From assembly GCA_021234155.1 (NCBI GenBank), contig JAJEKV010000017.1:7909253-7973252 (forward strand): a DNA stretch of 64,000 nt. Reading direction: 5' to 3'. The stretch is from Isoetes taiwanensis (lineage: Eukaryota; Streptophyta; Lycopodiopsida; Isoetales; Isoetaceae). A program made the translations under genes and the position numbers. Positions 33,341-45,204 of this stretch are shown here, one piece after another. Under the pieces are notes generated by a model that had not been told where the DNA came from, ran no database searches, and saw only the letters and a list, made by a program, of their open reading frames with translations. Every line of letters begins with the position of its first letter. Positions within the stretch are counted from its first letter, which is position 1.

Positions 33341-34389
33341 CTTTATCAACTTGATGTCCATAGTTGTAGAAGGTCTCCAGCTCAATTCAATTTAGCTTCC
33401 TTAATCCATTTTAGCTTGTCCAACATTTGATAATGGTTCCTTGATTAGTAGTAAAATCTGTGCCAGTTCGAAATAATACAAAATAAGTTTCTGAACATGC
33501 GAGATTTGAACTCGTGATTTTCCACAAAAAAAAAAAAAAAAAAAAAAAAAAAAACGAAAAAGAAAACTAGCAGAAATGCAGGGTTGAGGTGAATCATGGC
33601 ATTTAGAAGGTACTATGAATTTGGATGCCCCACAGTGTATGCACTTCCTATTGAATGACCTGCAATGATGTCATTCTACTTGTCTGATTTCAAGTGTCCT
33701 TGCTAATCTAAGTGTGGGTCTCCATCGACATTGATATTATGCAAGTTCATCCAACGTTTGTTGATGCTCTTCTTCTGTTTTCAATGGCAGCTTGTTGGGC
33801 TCTTCTTTGGCTTGTTTGGCTCTTCTTGTGGAGTTTGTGCGTTAAGACATGAGCCGAAAGTTGTTTAGCGCCTAAAAGTAGTGCACGCTACGCATGTAGA
33901 GGCGGAAGGAGAGGGTGTGAATTTCAGTGCTCTGTGATAGGCCTTTGCGATGGCATTTGGAAGGTGTCGTGAATTTGGATGCTACGTGATAGGGCTATAT
34001 GATGGCATTGTTGATCTATTTGATGGGAGTACACTGTCCCCCCCCCCCGGGGCAAGAATATATATTAATAGATTCAATCTTACATTGGGTATCCCAAAAT
34101 GGGATTTTGGTAGAAGGAATTATGGCAAAATAGGGTTTACTATAGGAATAGATGCCTTCGACGAGGCTTAGATAGTATATGGAGTCAGGAGCCAATTTGA
34201 AGCATCAAGAGTTGAGGAGAGTACCTTACTGCATGCTTTTTTAATCCGCCTCCCAATGGCATTTGGAAAGTGAATAGAACCACCTTACGGTGCTGCAGGG
34301 TTTTGGCGTGTGCAGTTGCTACTACATTAGCAGTATTATTTTGGCTGGAAGCCTGCTGTCATGATTGGCAATATGATTGACAGTTGTTT
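33341..34389. other. No gene seen; poly-A run and recurrent ATGGCATTTGGAAGG phrase
   Basis: A run of about 29 A at 33526-33554 is preceded on the minus strand by a B-box-like GAGTTCAAATCTCG, so a decayed SINE is possible. The phrase ATGGCATTT(A/G)GAA(G/A)G followed by GAATTTGGATGC recurs at about 33598, 33951 and, partly, 34258. Confidence 0.45.
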
Positions 34390-37300
34390 CCTGTCATTTA
34401 TTCGTGACAACATCATGTACAGTAGTTCGAGCATGAATGCCCTTCTCACGACCATGATTTCGTTGCCTTCTATCATGGAGCTTTGGTTCTTGTGCCTTGT
34501 CATGGCATAAGTTCTCTTGAAGATGGTCTTGGGCCCTTGGTGTCTGTACTGAATCAGTGTTCATTTGACGCGCATGTGTTGGAGAGAGTTGTCGACGTGG
34601 AATGTGATGCCTTTTTTTTCTCCTGTGTGCTCGTCGGTCTCTATGTACGTGACTGTTCTTGTCGTTCCGTTGACTATTTCTCCCAGTATGTCCATGTTGG
34701 TAATGATTATGACTCTGCATCCTATGGTGACCTAAGGTATTTGGTAGAATGTGTGGTCTTCAGTCCGTTGCTCATTCCGTCTTCTGCTATTGCGTTGGTG
34801 TGGGCTCGTATCTTCTTGGAACGCCTGGATCTGTTGGTGTCTTACGTCCGTGTGTCTGATTTTATTTGGCCATTTTTTTTTACTGCATAATGAAAGAGCA
34901 TCGTATGTTAGTGCAGTTGGAGAGCTGTACGTGTTTTTGGTTTACCTAGGATTGCGAATTGGTAGTGCATAGTGGTGGCTCCTCTCCATAGCTTTGTTGC
35001 AGTTGGTGGTTGCTGTAGGCAACACTGCTTTTCCATTGTTGATGAAGTATTGTATCATGTGTTTCGTCAGGTAGGTCTTTTCGGATCCTGGCATGCCTGA
35101 TATGACGTGGAACCCACTGCACTTCTCTTGTGATTGCTTCGTAGACGTGTTTGCTCGGTTGATAGCGTGGCATTCATTGGTGGGTTGGCTGGTATGTTTG
35201 GTTGGTCTATCTGTTGCGCTTGGCTTGCTTTGGTCCTGCTGGTCGTCTGCATATGGGTGCTGCTCTTCTTGCTCAATGTTTGTTGAGTCGTGATGCTGCG
35301 TGTTGAGCGACGGGATGTTTTGGAGTATTGTGTCCATGATTTGTTGTTGCTTCTCGTTCTCTAGGATGTGGTATTCTGCATACGCTTACATGTAGGTGAG
35401 GATATCATCTTCGGTTGACAGTAGTTCTCGGAGCTGGCATTCCAAGACGTAGGACTGTGCGTGATTGTTTGGGGAGAGGAGTTTACCTTCTGCTTTGCAG
35501 GAGATTTTCTCAAGGAGTATGTTGTAGAAGAATTCTTCAGCATAGTGAATGAGATGGTAGTCGGCGAAGCGTAGTGGTTGGTTTGTGGGGATGATCTTGT
35601 GGCCTAGAGTTATGTGGGATATGGCTTACTTTGCGGACGTTGCTGGTTCGATGATGTATGAGCGCCAGAATTGCATGTATGTTATATGTCATCCATGTTG
35701 GTGGGCCTTGATGTGTAGTGGTCTATGGGGTGGAGGCGCCGCGTGTGAGGAGGCGCTCTTTGGTTGACGGTGGGGAGGAGTCGACAAAATAGACGTCGTC
35801 CAATCTCCTTATGGTTGGTATTTGGAGGCATGCTAGTGCGGCTTCAGTGGGCGAGATTGGTTTGGAGAGCAACATTTAGGATAGCAGTCTTGCCTTTGTT
35901 TCGCCTATGTCTGGGAGGCCGAGCCTTAGAATGTCTTGTTCGTTTAGGTTGAGATGGCCATGTGGTTCGAGCTTTGTTGCATACATGAGTACGTAGTATG
36001 TCCAGCTTCCATGCATGAGTCTCTAGATGTTCATGTGCATTCCACAAAGCAAGAGGATTGCTGGGTATCATGGCATGTTTAAGTGCTCTTCTCTTGGTCC
36101 GAAATATAGCCACCTCTGTTTGTTGTTGTCAAATTGTGCCTCGCAGTTTGGCTACGGTGGGACGGGAAACATGTACCTGCACAGTATCACGTGGCCTTCT
36201 AGTTTGCAGGAGGGCCCGCATGTGTGGATTTTCTTGTGCCTGACTAGGCCGCATAGGTTGTCCTCGTCTCGTGCCCCTGTTGTGCTTAGTATGACGACGA
36301 CGATCTTGTTTCTGATCCTCTCTATGCCTACTTCGTTCACCCACAAGATGATGTGTGAGTGCAGCTAGTGCCTATTTTGTATTTTATATCTGACCATGTA
36401 ATGCCATACTTGTCCCAATAGCTTGCCTCCTCCGAGTATGTGCTTTATGAGGAATGACTCGAGGCGTTTGTGGAATAGAGTGATGTATTCAACTGGACAA
36501 TTTGTCCATGTGAGGTCTTGGTGTATTTTCCCGACAATGTCTTCGATGTGGATGATCTCTTGCCATCTTCTCTCCCTTGCCCTGTCTACGGTGAGGGTGA
36601 GAAAGAATGTAAGCCCTATACAATTATATTGTGAGATATGACTCATTTTGCAAGTTGAAAAGTAGTTCGACATTACCAGAAATTTTAAATGATACAAAAT
36701 ACAATTTTCTCCAATCCGCTGAAATTTTATTTCTTTTCAACGAACCCATATAAAACATCTATCCATCAATTTGTATTTTTGCTTTTTTACATCACAGCCA
36801 CCCAAACTTTATTTATGATTCAACATCTTTCTTTTCTCTTTTTTCAATTTGTATTTTGATCGCTTCATGAATACAAATTTAGCAATAGCTTATACCTAGA
36901 AAAGCAAAATTAGAACTTGAAACTTTTAGCATGCATTATGGAATATGGCAGCCTAAACCATTGTGGATTTGAAGATAATTCAAAAATTGTAACTCTCTCT
37001 ATAGGCTGCAAGTTGCAAGAGACATAGATAAAGAACTCTCAATTGACATCCATGTGCACATGATTTGATTGACGATTTCATGCTTAATATTGTGTAGCAG
37101 AATCTCACAACAGTGAATGCAATTGAGCAAAACCCAAACACCCAATTAAATTAGAAAACAAAGGTGTGGAACCGGAATTAATCAAGCTGAACATATCACT
37201 TGAGAGAATAAAATATCCCGCAAAATAAACGGATTGCGGCTTGCAAGGCAGAAAAATCATGCAGTGACAAAATCTCACCAAGTTTGAGCAAGCAAATAAT

Positions 37301-40300
37301 GACACAACTTGACATAAATTAGAAGATAACTGGCGGATTTAGCACAAGTATCTAAGTTCCAGGAATCACATGGAAGAAATTAGCTAGGTTATCAAAAAAG
37401 ACCATGGAACACCCTTCTGAGTATTTTTACTAATATAAAGTCTGCTCTTCTATTGGTCTATGTGGACGTTATAAAAACCTATTCTATCCTATTATATTAA
37501 ACATAGCTAAGGTAAAAAAATTACATGCAGCAGGTGAAGATGAACAAGCCATCATCTAGAAGAACAATAAGATAGAAGCCTAAAAATCATCCCTGCAAAT
37601 TTTGCCACTATCAGCTAAAAATGAGTGCGTTGGATCACAGACTATCAATTGTACTTTTTACCGTCATGGAGAAGAAAACTCACTTTGTTTTGGCAATTGA
37701 ATCATTCCTTATGAGACAAGGCAATTAGCCGCCCGTGCAGCTTCTCTTACCAAATCTAAATCTTTTGACACGTTCTAGAGTTAGATTTACTTCCTTTTAT
37801 GATTTTGAAAATCTAGTTGCTGAAGATATCATTCGCAATCAGTTTTTGTGCCTCCAAAACCTGTTCTAATTGCTGAAAATGCAATTTCTTTCAGGGTTTA
37901 TGCTTTGTATCACGTTGAAGCAACAACAAGGTCTAAGATACTTATGTGTGCTAGTGTGCTTGAGAAGTAAAAAATGCATCATTGTTCTTCAGAATGAGAA
38001 GAGTTAATATGTGTTATTCAACTCCAGGAGTATCGGTGAAAAAACTCATGGAGAATAAGATACAATACCTATCTGGAAACATAGTAGATGGCCGAATCAT
38101 GTGTCGCTCCTCCAAAATGACAATGTTTCATCCTTCCAAGAACCTGACATGTAAAAATGCAAAGAAGTTCAAATTCAAAAAAGAAATGCCAAGAAGTTAA
38201 ATTCATAAAAGATCTGCTATTTTTAAAATGCTTTTTGAATTTAGAGTAAATCACTAACCTTTATAATGGCGGATTCAATTCAAGTTTTCTTGTTATTGTT
38301 TAATGGTGATTCAGGCAGTGCCGGGATGCTGGTTTCTCCTTTATTGCGGATAAGAGAAATGCTTGCTTCCATACTAACGGTTGCTTCAACAACATCCAGT
38401 GGCAAAGACGGCGCAAAAGGTAACCCTCTTTTCACTATAGATTTAGGGAATGCTCGTTGTTTTCATTTTCAAATCTTTACGGAATGAGCTCCTTGGTTTT
38501 TATTTTGAAATTATGTATATCCTCTACAAATTTTTCCCATTCACATTAGCAAATAAATTTGTATATGATAATATAGTGGGTATGGATGAGTCAAAATATT
38601 AAAATATCATTTTGATCGTGATGGTGCCAATGGTAGAGTGTAACCCCTCTCCTTGGTAATCCATAAATATTGAGTATATACATGGCCAATTATAAAGTTC
38701 ATAGATCATAACTTGAGCTTATTATATAGCTAGCTGTTTATGGATCACGGACTTGAGTCCGTAATCTAACAAACAAAAGACTTAAATCCATAGGTCAAAT
38801 TAAATCTTTAGATTATGGAACTCCATAACATGCATTCATTTTTCCAAGTTTATAAGCATGTGAGGCTAATATTTAAATGTATGTTATCACAGACTAATAT
38901 GAATGCTTTATAAACATCTCCATCTTTGAACGATACATCAAAAAGATAATAGCAGGTGCATATTCTACACTCAAATCATCGCACGATGATAAAAATGATT
39001 TCAAAACTAGTCAATATGATTCAAAATGAGAAGTGGGATTCTCTCAATTTAATTGCATAAGGCTTATGTTGGGATACCCCACTTATTGACCATTGCAAGC
39101 AGATCTTCGAGGTGCTTTCTGTGGTATTCAGGGGTATTTGGGATGTACTTGGGGATTTTGTGCTTGATGATGCGGCACATTAAATCTTGTTCTGTTGAGT
39201 TGGAGTGTGTTGCTTTGTAGTGCTGGATATCCTTGTGGAGCACCCTTGTAGTTATGGACTTCGAGATGATGAGTGATTGGCATATTTGATACATCATTAA
39301 CAAATATGGCTTGTGCAGTGTGAAGAAGGAGAGAGGCAGGATTCATGACTTTATGTAGATGTTGAAGTCGATGGGGCATCGATGTATTCCGAGCCCTTTG
39401 GGAAATAGGAAGGGCAATATGCATGCTTCCAGCATTACTGGTGTCTGCATGGTGTTGTGGTTGATGAAGGTCCCTTCTGTTGTCAACATTATTGGTGGGT
39501 TCTGGTTGTTGGTTTCTTATCTCGGGATGAGGGGTGGAAGATGGTATATGTCATCTTATTGGTAGGTGGTGGATGTGTCTTGGATATTGGTCGTGTCGCA
39601 AACAGATATTGTGCGTATAGTTGAGTTTTGATTTGTGGCATATGCACTGTCTTCACATGATCTAGTTAGGATGTCAGAGATGGCTGCAAGGGAGATGATG
39701 CAGAGGCCTGTTGTTGGGTTCAATTGCTCGTACATTGTTTTGTACTTGCCAACAATCAGATTGTTGTGGATGAGGTGCAAGAGCGAGCCCTTATTATTGC
39801 TTTTGTCGTTTGATCTAGATTAGACTGGTTGAGTTCCATCCAAGAGACTAGGGGCTTCTCTTTGGCGTCTGCCTACGATTATGCCGTTCATTCGTCTCTC
39901 GACAATTATAGGTACGTCTATTGTTGAGATCATTTGGGTATAGAATGTTGGGAGCATAAGCACGTCTCGGGTGTATGCATGAGATGATGTCCATGTTGTT
40001 GGCAAATGTCTGCCACATTGCAAGTGTAGAAGTTGTTTGAGTTGTTCCTCACGTAGTTGTGGAGGAAGGCATTGAATAGGCAAGATGGTGGGCGTTCCTC
40101 GCGCGTGCTTGGTCATTTCTTCTTTATGTGCTTTGGGTCCTTGTGGATAGTGGGCTTGCCACAGAACGCATATATGCATGTTGGCTTGGATTGTTTGGCA
40201 ATCCTTTTTCCATTGTGCCACATATTGAGTTACGCTTGGCCAATCGTTCATTGTTGGTAGCAAGCGAATCTGCCTGCTTTGTTGGATCCTCTGTCTTGCT

Positions 40301-40330
40301 GTCTATCTTCTTTGGTGCATTGGTTGGCAT
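34390..40330 (-). pseudogene. Helitron 2: HSHIILW-type Rep-helicase, broken
   Basis: Minus-strand order: a poorly conserved N-part (40330-39470), then LPFLFPKGLG (about 39395) and YHRKHLEDLLAMVNKWG (to 39078). A 2462-nt gap with GT-AG ends follows, then LTFFLTLT (36615 on), WTNCPVEYITLFHKRLESF, YKIQNR-stop and the HUH motif LHSHIILWVN (about 36340). Next come CGPSC...CRYMFP (about 36180-36160), LSKPISPTEAALACLQIP (about 35830), Walker A ISGMPGSEKT (about 35090) and a C-terminal helicase piece RVIIITNMDILGEIVNGT (about 34650). The HSHIILW/CPVE.ITLFH wording resembles Rep proteins of oomycete-type Helitrons rather than typical angiosperm ones. Walker A has Glu where a small residue is expected, the helicase middle (Walker B to motif IV) is deleted, and several frameshifts exist. 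It is inactive. Confidence 0.75.
36616..39077 (-). other. 2462-nt interruption of Helitron 2 with intron-like GT-AG ends; no gene seen inside
   Basis: The exon side ends AAGTGGG|GTATCC and resumes TTGTATAG|GGCTTACA. Joining gives K-W-G-L-T-F-F-L-T-L-T in frame, matching the Helitron block before the Rep core. The ends also show loose inverted similarity (AATTGTATAGGGCTTACA against AATTGCATAAGGCTTATG), so an inserted element is an alternative to an intron. Inside, a possible exon at about 38314-38419 (CRDAGFSFIADKRNACFHTN in one open frame, bounded by CAG and GTAACC) is unrecognised. The rest is AT-rich and non-coding. Confidence 0.5.
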
Positions 40331-42434
40331 TCCATGATTGATTGCCTAGAAGAGGTCCATTATTATGTAATATACGATTTGTTGTAAACAATAAGAATAT
40401 CGTTTTCTTAATTAATTCACTTAGCTATGATTTTTAATGTTACATTGAACGTACGGAAGAATAAGTTTTCTTGGCTCTATGGCCTTTTTGGCCACAAAAG
40501 AAAATAAAAAATATCATTCTCAAAAAATCACAAATATCATTCCCAAAGCTTACGTACAGGTCCACATTGCTATGCTTCATCATGCAAATATTCTGGCATG
40601 AGGCCATTGCAACATTTTGAATGAACTTTATTTCTTTGTGGAGACATAGAAAGTTCCATCTAGACACTCTAAACAAGGAACAATGCTATGACGAATTAAC
40701 AATATCTTGATTGAAAGATGCATAGTAATATGTTGACGGTTTTATATTGTTGGTGTTGCTCGTCTATAAATCCAACAAACCACAAATTATGATAATAATT
40801 ATGCCCATAGTTACATAGAATGCTACATTATGCATTTTTCATGACTATAATATGCACTAGTTAAGGGGCTGAAAATATTTTTTTCCTGTAACGCTTCTTG
40901 CAAACGCTTCAGAATTCTTAACTTGGAAAATAGAATGGTTTTCAATTTTGAAAAAATAGGAAGGGCTTCCACGAACAATAGATAGATAGATAGAAAGAGT
41001 GTTCTTACATTATTTTCTTAACATATATAATTATTGGAGGGGATTCTTCTGGAATATTACCTTGAGATTCTTACCTTGAATTTTGACACGTTAGCAAATC
41101 TTGTGCGCAACACTCCTTCATAAAATTTTTTGACACGTTTCAGATATCAGGACCCAGACTTTTAACCGATAGCCAATAGCCGGGATTGAAGGTGCTGAAT
41201 CTCAGAACGACATCAATGTAGCGAATTTAGAAAGATAGCCAGTAGCCAGGATTGAAGCTGGTGAGATTGGGACGACATCAGATCTTAACAGATGTAGCGA
41301 ATTTAGATACATAGGTTTGGTAGCAAAATCGTGTGTGGGTTAAAGGCTGGCAAATTTGCAGAGGTCTGAAAATTGTGGACAGAAGAATTGCATGTGTAAT
41401 TTGAAGAGACCCGCGAATTTGTGCTGTGGCAAAATGTGGACGAGACAATTCCTAGGTGTCGATTCTGAGCTGCATACAGTAGAATGTGCTCTGTCATCTT
41501 GCTCTTGCCAGAAACACACAGGTTTGAGTTGTCACTTCTTCGGCCTTCAATATTGTGGAGGAAAATTCGACACATTTTCTCTGTCTCAAATTATACCAAG
41601 TGTCGATTAGAAATACAGACGAAAATCCGGTGCTCATAATATCCGCAGCAGCTTTAATTATCTGGTAGCTATTATCTAGCTGTTACCGTGGCAAATGCCA
41701 GCAATCGATTGGATGTAATATGGTATAAAACAAGATCTATTTGGCTGTTGTTGTGAAGTTTAGGAGAAGGGAAGCATTATGTTTCATGTGGCGGACCAAA
41801 TCCACCTTTCGACCCTCAGGTAAACTGATCTTCTATTTCCTTATTCTATTGTATTCTGTTCAAAAAATCTACATATTTCCTTTTTGCGCATCAACTGAAT
41901 AGAGCAATTTGAAAAGCAGTGACATTAAAATCCATTGAACTGTATCACAATTCACTTTTTTCAAAATATAACAGACCCATGAAAAACAAGTCAGAGTTGG
42001 AAAGAGAATCCTGGTAAGACCTGGTATGGAAATATGCCAACAATGCTAGCAGAAAGAATTGCAGTCTGGTGAGTCCCCCTTTTGGCCTTTCTTCACGCTC
42101 TTGAAGAGTGCTGCACGAAAAACACTTCCCTGATTTTTCCACTCTTTCTTCTTTCTAGTGGGAAGTTGGATGAACAGACTAATTTAACTAATTGCTCGCG
42201 AGAACAGAGATTTCTACAATTCAGCCTGTTCGGAACACCTTAACACCCTGTCCCCAGATTTTCATTCTAGGAATGAATCTGAGGCGTCCGATCAAGCATG
42301 AAGAGGGCATGTATGGCCGGTAACATCTTCCCCTGTTTTGTTATGACCATAACACCTTTTGTTATCACCATAATAGCCTCCACAAGACACGTGGGTCAAT
42401 AAAAATCATTGCCGTGGTGTTAAGGCGATAACAC
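40331..42434. other. No gene seen; small repeats
   Basis: Contains GATAGATAGATAG at about 40980. A two-unit tandem repeat of about 66-75 bp at 41169-41305 starts with GATAGCCA(A/G)TAGCC(G/A)GGATTGAAG and ends with ATGTAGCGAATTTAGA. No recognisable coding sequence. Confidence 0.55.
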
Positions 42435-42514
42435 CTTCTCGAGGGCGTTATGAAACCGCCGAGGCCGATCTGTCGGCGACCTCGGCGGTTTCGCCCATAA
42501 CGCCCTTTGAGAGG
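42435..42514. repeat. GC-rich hairpin (foldback) of about 80 bp
   Basis: Left arm CTCGAGGGCGTTATG then GAAACCGCCGAGG (42438-42465), right arm CCTCGGCGGTTTCG then CCCATAACGCCCTTTGAG (42480-42512), with a 4-nt insertion and a few mismatches. The centre is TCTG. A smaller palindrome GGTGTTAAGGCGATAACACC lies just outside at 42416-42435. Confidence 0.7.
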
Positions 42515-43020
42515 CCAAGTATCTAGCCCATCGGAAGCTCCTCGCACCTTCACTGCTTTTTTCTAAGAGATCCTAGGAATTAACCTTCGATGATCTGAAT
42601 CAAATCAGGACTAACTGCCGATCCAGATAGAATCCGGATATGTCTCCACCTCAGAAGATTTGGTTACACACCGTGGTTCGCCCTTTTTCGTGTTTCCCTT
42701 TTTTTTTCCTTTGTTTTCCTTTAAAACATCTGTGCTCGATATCTTTTTAAACAATACGTGTCACAATTCTTTTTATACTACATGTCTAACTTTCTTCGTA
42801 ACAAGTGTTTAACTAAAAATAGGGATAGGAAACATTTTGCTTTTAATAAATAAACTTTTTTTTTTTTTTTTTTATATGTATTAATAAGAAACTTTCGAAA
42901 TTCCGGCAAATCCAAATCCCAAAATCTGCCATACAACATAGTGATGAAAAATCATGCACGCATGACTGGCTTGATTTGTAGATAAGACCTGAGTCGTTAG
43001 GCTCACAAGCAGTCCAATGA
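42515..43020. other. No gene seen; poly-T tract
   Basis: About 19 T at 42857-42875 are followed by ATATGTATTAATAAGAAAC, which resembles the reverse complement of a retroelement 3' end. No coding. Confidence 0.5.
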
Positions 43021-43029
43021 AGAAATTAA

Positions 43030-43575
43030 TTTCCCTTTTATAGAAAGCTAACATATAGGACTTGAATCTACCTATCAATATTGGTCTTACCGTCAGTCGG
43101 GCATAGCCGGGAATGTGGTAACAATGCATCTGGCGAAATGGAAATATTGTTCCGTGGTATGGAAGGAGGATGGCCGAACTATGCCCAAAAATGAGGGTTA
43201 TGTTTTTTGGTGGAGATTCGTTTCATAATAATGGCTGATGATTAGTATTTGTCGCACAAGTTGGCTTGTGGCCAAGGACTAATATAAGATAACAGGTGAA
43301 AGGCTAACGATTACAAACGATATCTTGGACATAAAGAGCTTATTAACAAAAGAGTGGGTTATTTTGATCAGAAAAGGGACGAAGAGTTTTGTTTTGATTT
43401 CCCGTTGAACTATAAAGGAAGTGCTTTCTTACACACGCTCGCAAATACAGGGTAGTAAAGTGCATACTATTTTAGTCGGGCCAATTTTTTGACATCCTCC
43501 TGAGATAAATGTGAATTATGGCCTAGAGATAATCTTGATAGATAGGTAGATTCGAGTCCTATATGGCAGTGATTG
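43030..43575. repeat. Inverted pair of tRNA-like (SINE B-box) segments
   Basis: GATAGGTAGATTCGAGTCCTATATG at about 43540-43565 (plus) matches GATAGGTAGATTCAAGTCCTATATG read on the minus strand at about 43055-43080. Each has a B-box like GATTCRAGTCC and an upstream weak A-box (GGCCTAGAGATAA or GACGGTAAGACC). They look like two SINE heads in opposite orientation. No cloverleaf, so not tRNA genes. Confidence 0.5.
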
Positions 43576-45204
43576 GTCTAGTGGCCCCATGCAATTCCTG
43601 CAAAGTATGTAATGATGATAGTGGGTTTTTAAACAGGTTGATCTTAAAAAGCCAGGAGATTGACTTTTGAAAATGTCCTGGGTCATTCAGCATCATACAA
43701 CTACAAATTGGGGTTTCCGCCTCCATGCATCCTAAACCCCAATGCATGGTTTGCCCATGATGCTGCCTCCATACCATTGAAGCCTGAAAGCACTTGGGCT
43801 TAGATTTAGCAAATGTGACACAGACAAAATGTGATTTAACCCAAATAATTTAGTCTGCATTTAATCTAAGATGTAGACTAAAAAAAATGGTGAATCCGAA
43901 ACCATTTGGGCTTAGATTTAGTAAATAAATTAGTTTGAAGTTAAAAAGCTAAGCCACCTAGTTGACCTTTCTATGTCACATTTACTAATGCACGTCCATA
44001 AAATGAAGGTTATGATGAAGTTAGATTTTGGAATGCGCAAGATGAGATATTTGACGTTCATAAACCACCTTGTTAAGCCCATTTTGTACCTCATGTAGCC
44101 CTACCAACAATGATTTATTAGCATGATTTGGCTGTTATTGCGAACGTTAGATGTTTACCCATACCTATCGACTTTCCGCTATTATAAGCCCATACAACGC
44201 AGACCACCAAACCCGAAACTTTCCTTCAATTAAGCTAAGCCATAAGCTCTGGCATGGTAGGTTCGGCAGACCTAATAATCTTCTGGCAAACCCAACAATG
44301 GGGAGCTTCAACAATTCACAACTCCAGCCAATCTGGAGCTATAAGGCAACTTCCATTCCAAGTCACAACCGATCTTTATTTGGTCCGCATGCACGCCTTG
44401 CTCTTTTTGTTTTTCTATTTTCAACGTACCTCTACAATTTCCATATGAATAAAAGGCAATAGTTAGTTTTTTGGACTTTTCGTTATTGTTAACAAATATG
44501 TAGTCGAGTAGTATCCAGTTTGAATGAATGTGTTATACATTCAAATGGTACCACAACTATTAATCTATGACTTTTTTTTAGCTCCTCATATAAAAGCTTA
44601 AATCTTAGAACTCTATTCCACATCACACTTGAACATCACAATATTATAATCTTACTTGGTCTGAAGTCTCCATTATTTGATTTTTCTAAGTTGCACTCAT
44701 TTTGCTTTTTTTTTTGGGGGATCGTAAATTGTAGGTGTCCATGTTAGGAATGTTTAGATCCTACTAGAGTCAATGGAGCAAGTTCAAAAAATTAGTACTA
44801 GTTCAATATGGTTAGTTGGGGATAGTGTCCTCCAGGATTTCGTGTACATTCATAATTACTTTTTTTTTTTAAATTTGCATTGCTTTATGGGTGATTTTGG
44901 AGGATGGGATTTTTACCCGAGATCCCATTAGGAAACTTAACCATTTGTAATTGTACTACACACATGAGTGCTAAGTTGCTATGTTTCTATATTTGCAGGA
45001 AATATGCTCAAATGATGGCAAACAATGCATGTATGTTGTAGATCTAGAAAGAAATAAGATTAACGGATGATGATCACGAAGAGATATATTATGTGAATTA
45101 AAGAAGAAGAGGGAAATCAAGTAAGTTTTTTACACCATAGATAGCGTGTATGCGTAGTGGCCAGTTTTATGTCTTATGTTGTGTTGAATAGTCAAACCCG
45201 CCCT
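43576..45204. other. No gene seen
   Basis: AT-rich. The phrase A(C/T)TTGGGCTTAGATTTAG occurs twice (about 43792 and 43905) with TTAGTCTGCATTTAATCTAAG between. No supported coding region. Confidence 0.5.

Noticed and set aside
37982-38200. Host exon inside the Helitron 2 interruption
   Set aside because: Open for 72 codons but without a matching splice pair or a family I recognise.
43535-43570. tRNA gene from the B-box-like GATTCGAGTCC
   Set aside because: No acceptor stem or anticodon arm could be drawn; an inverted copy nearby fits SINE heads better.
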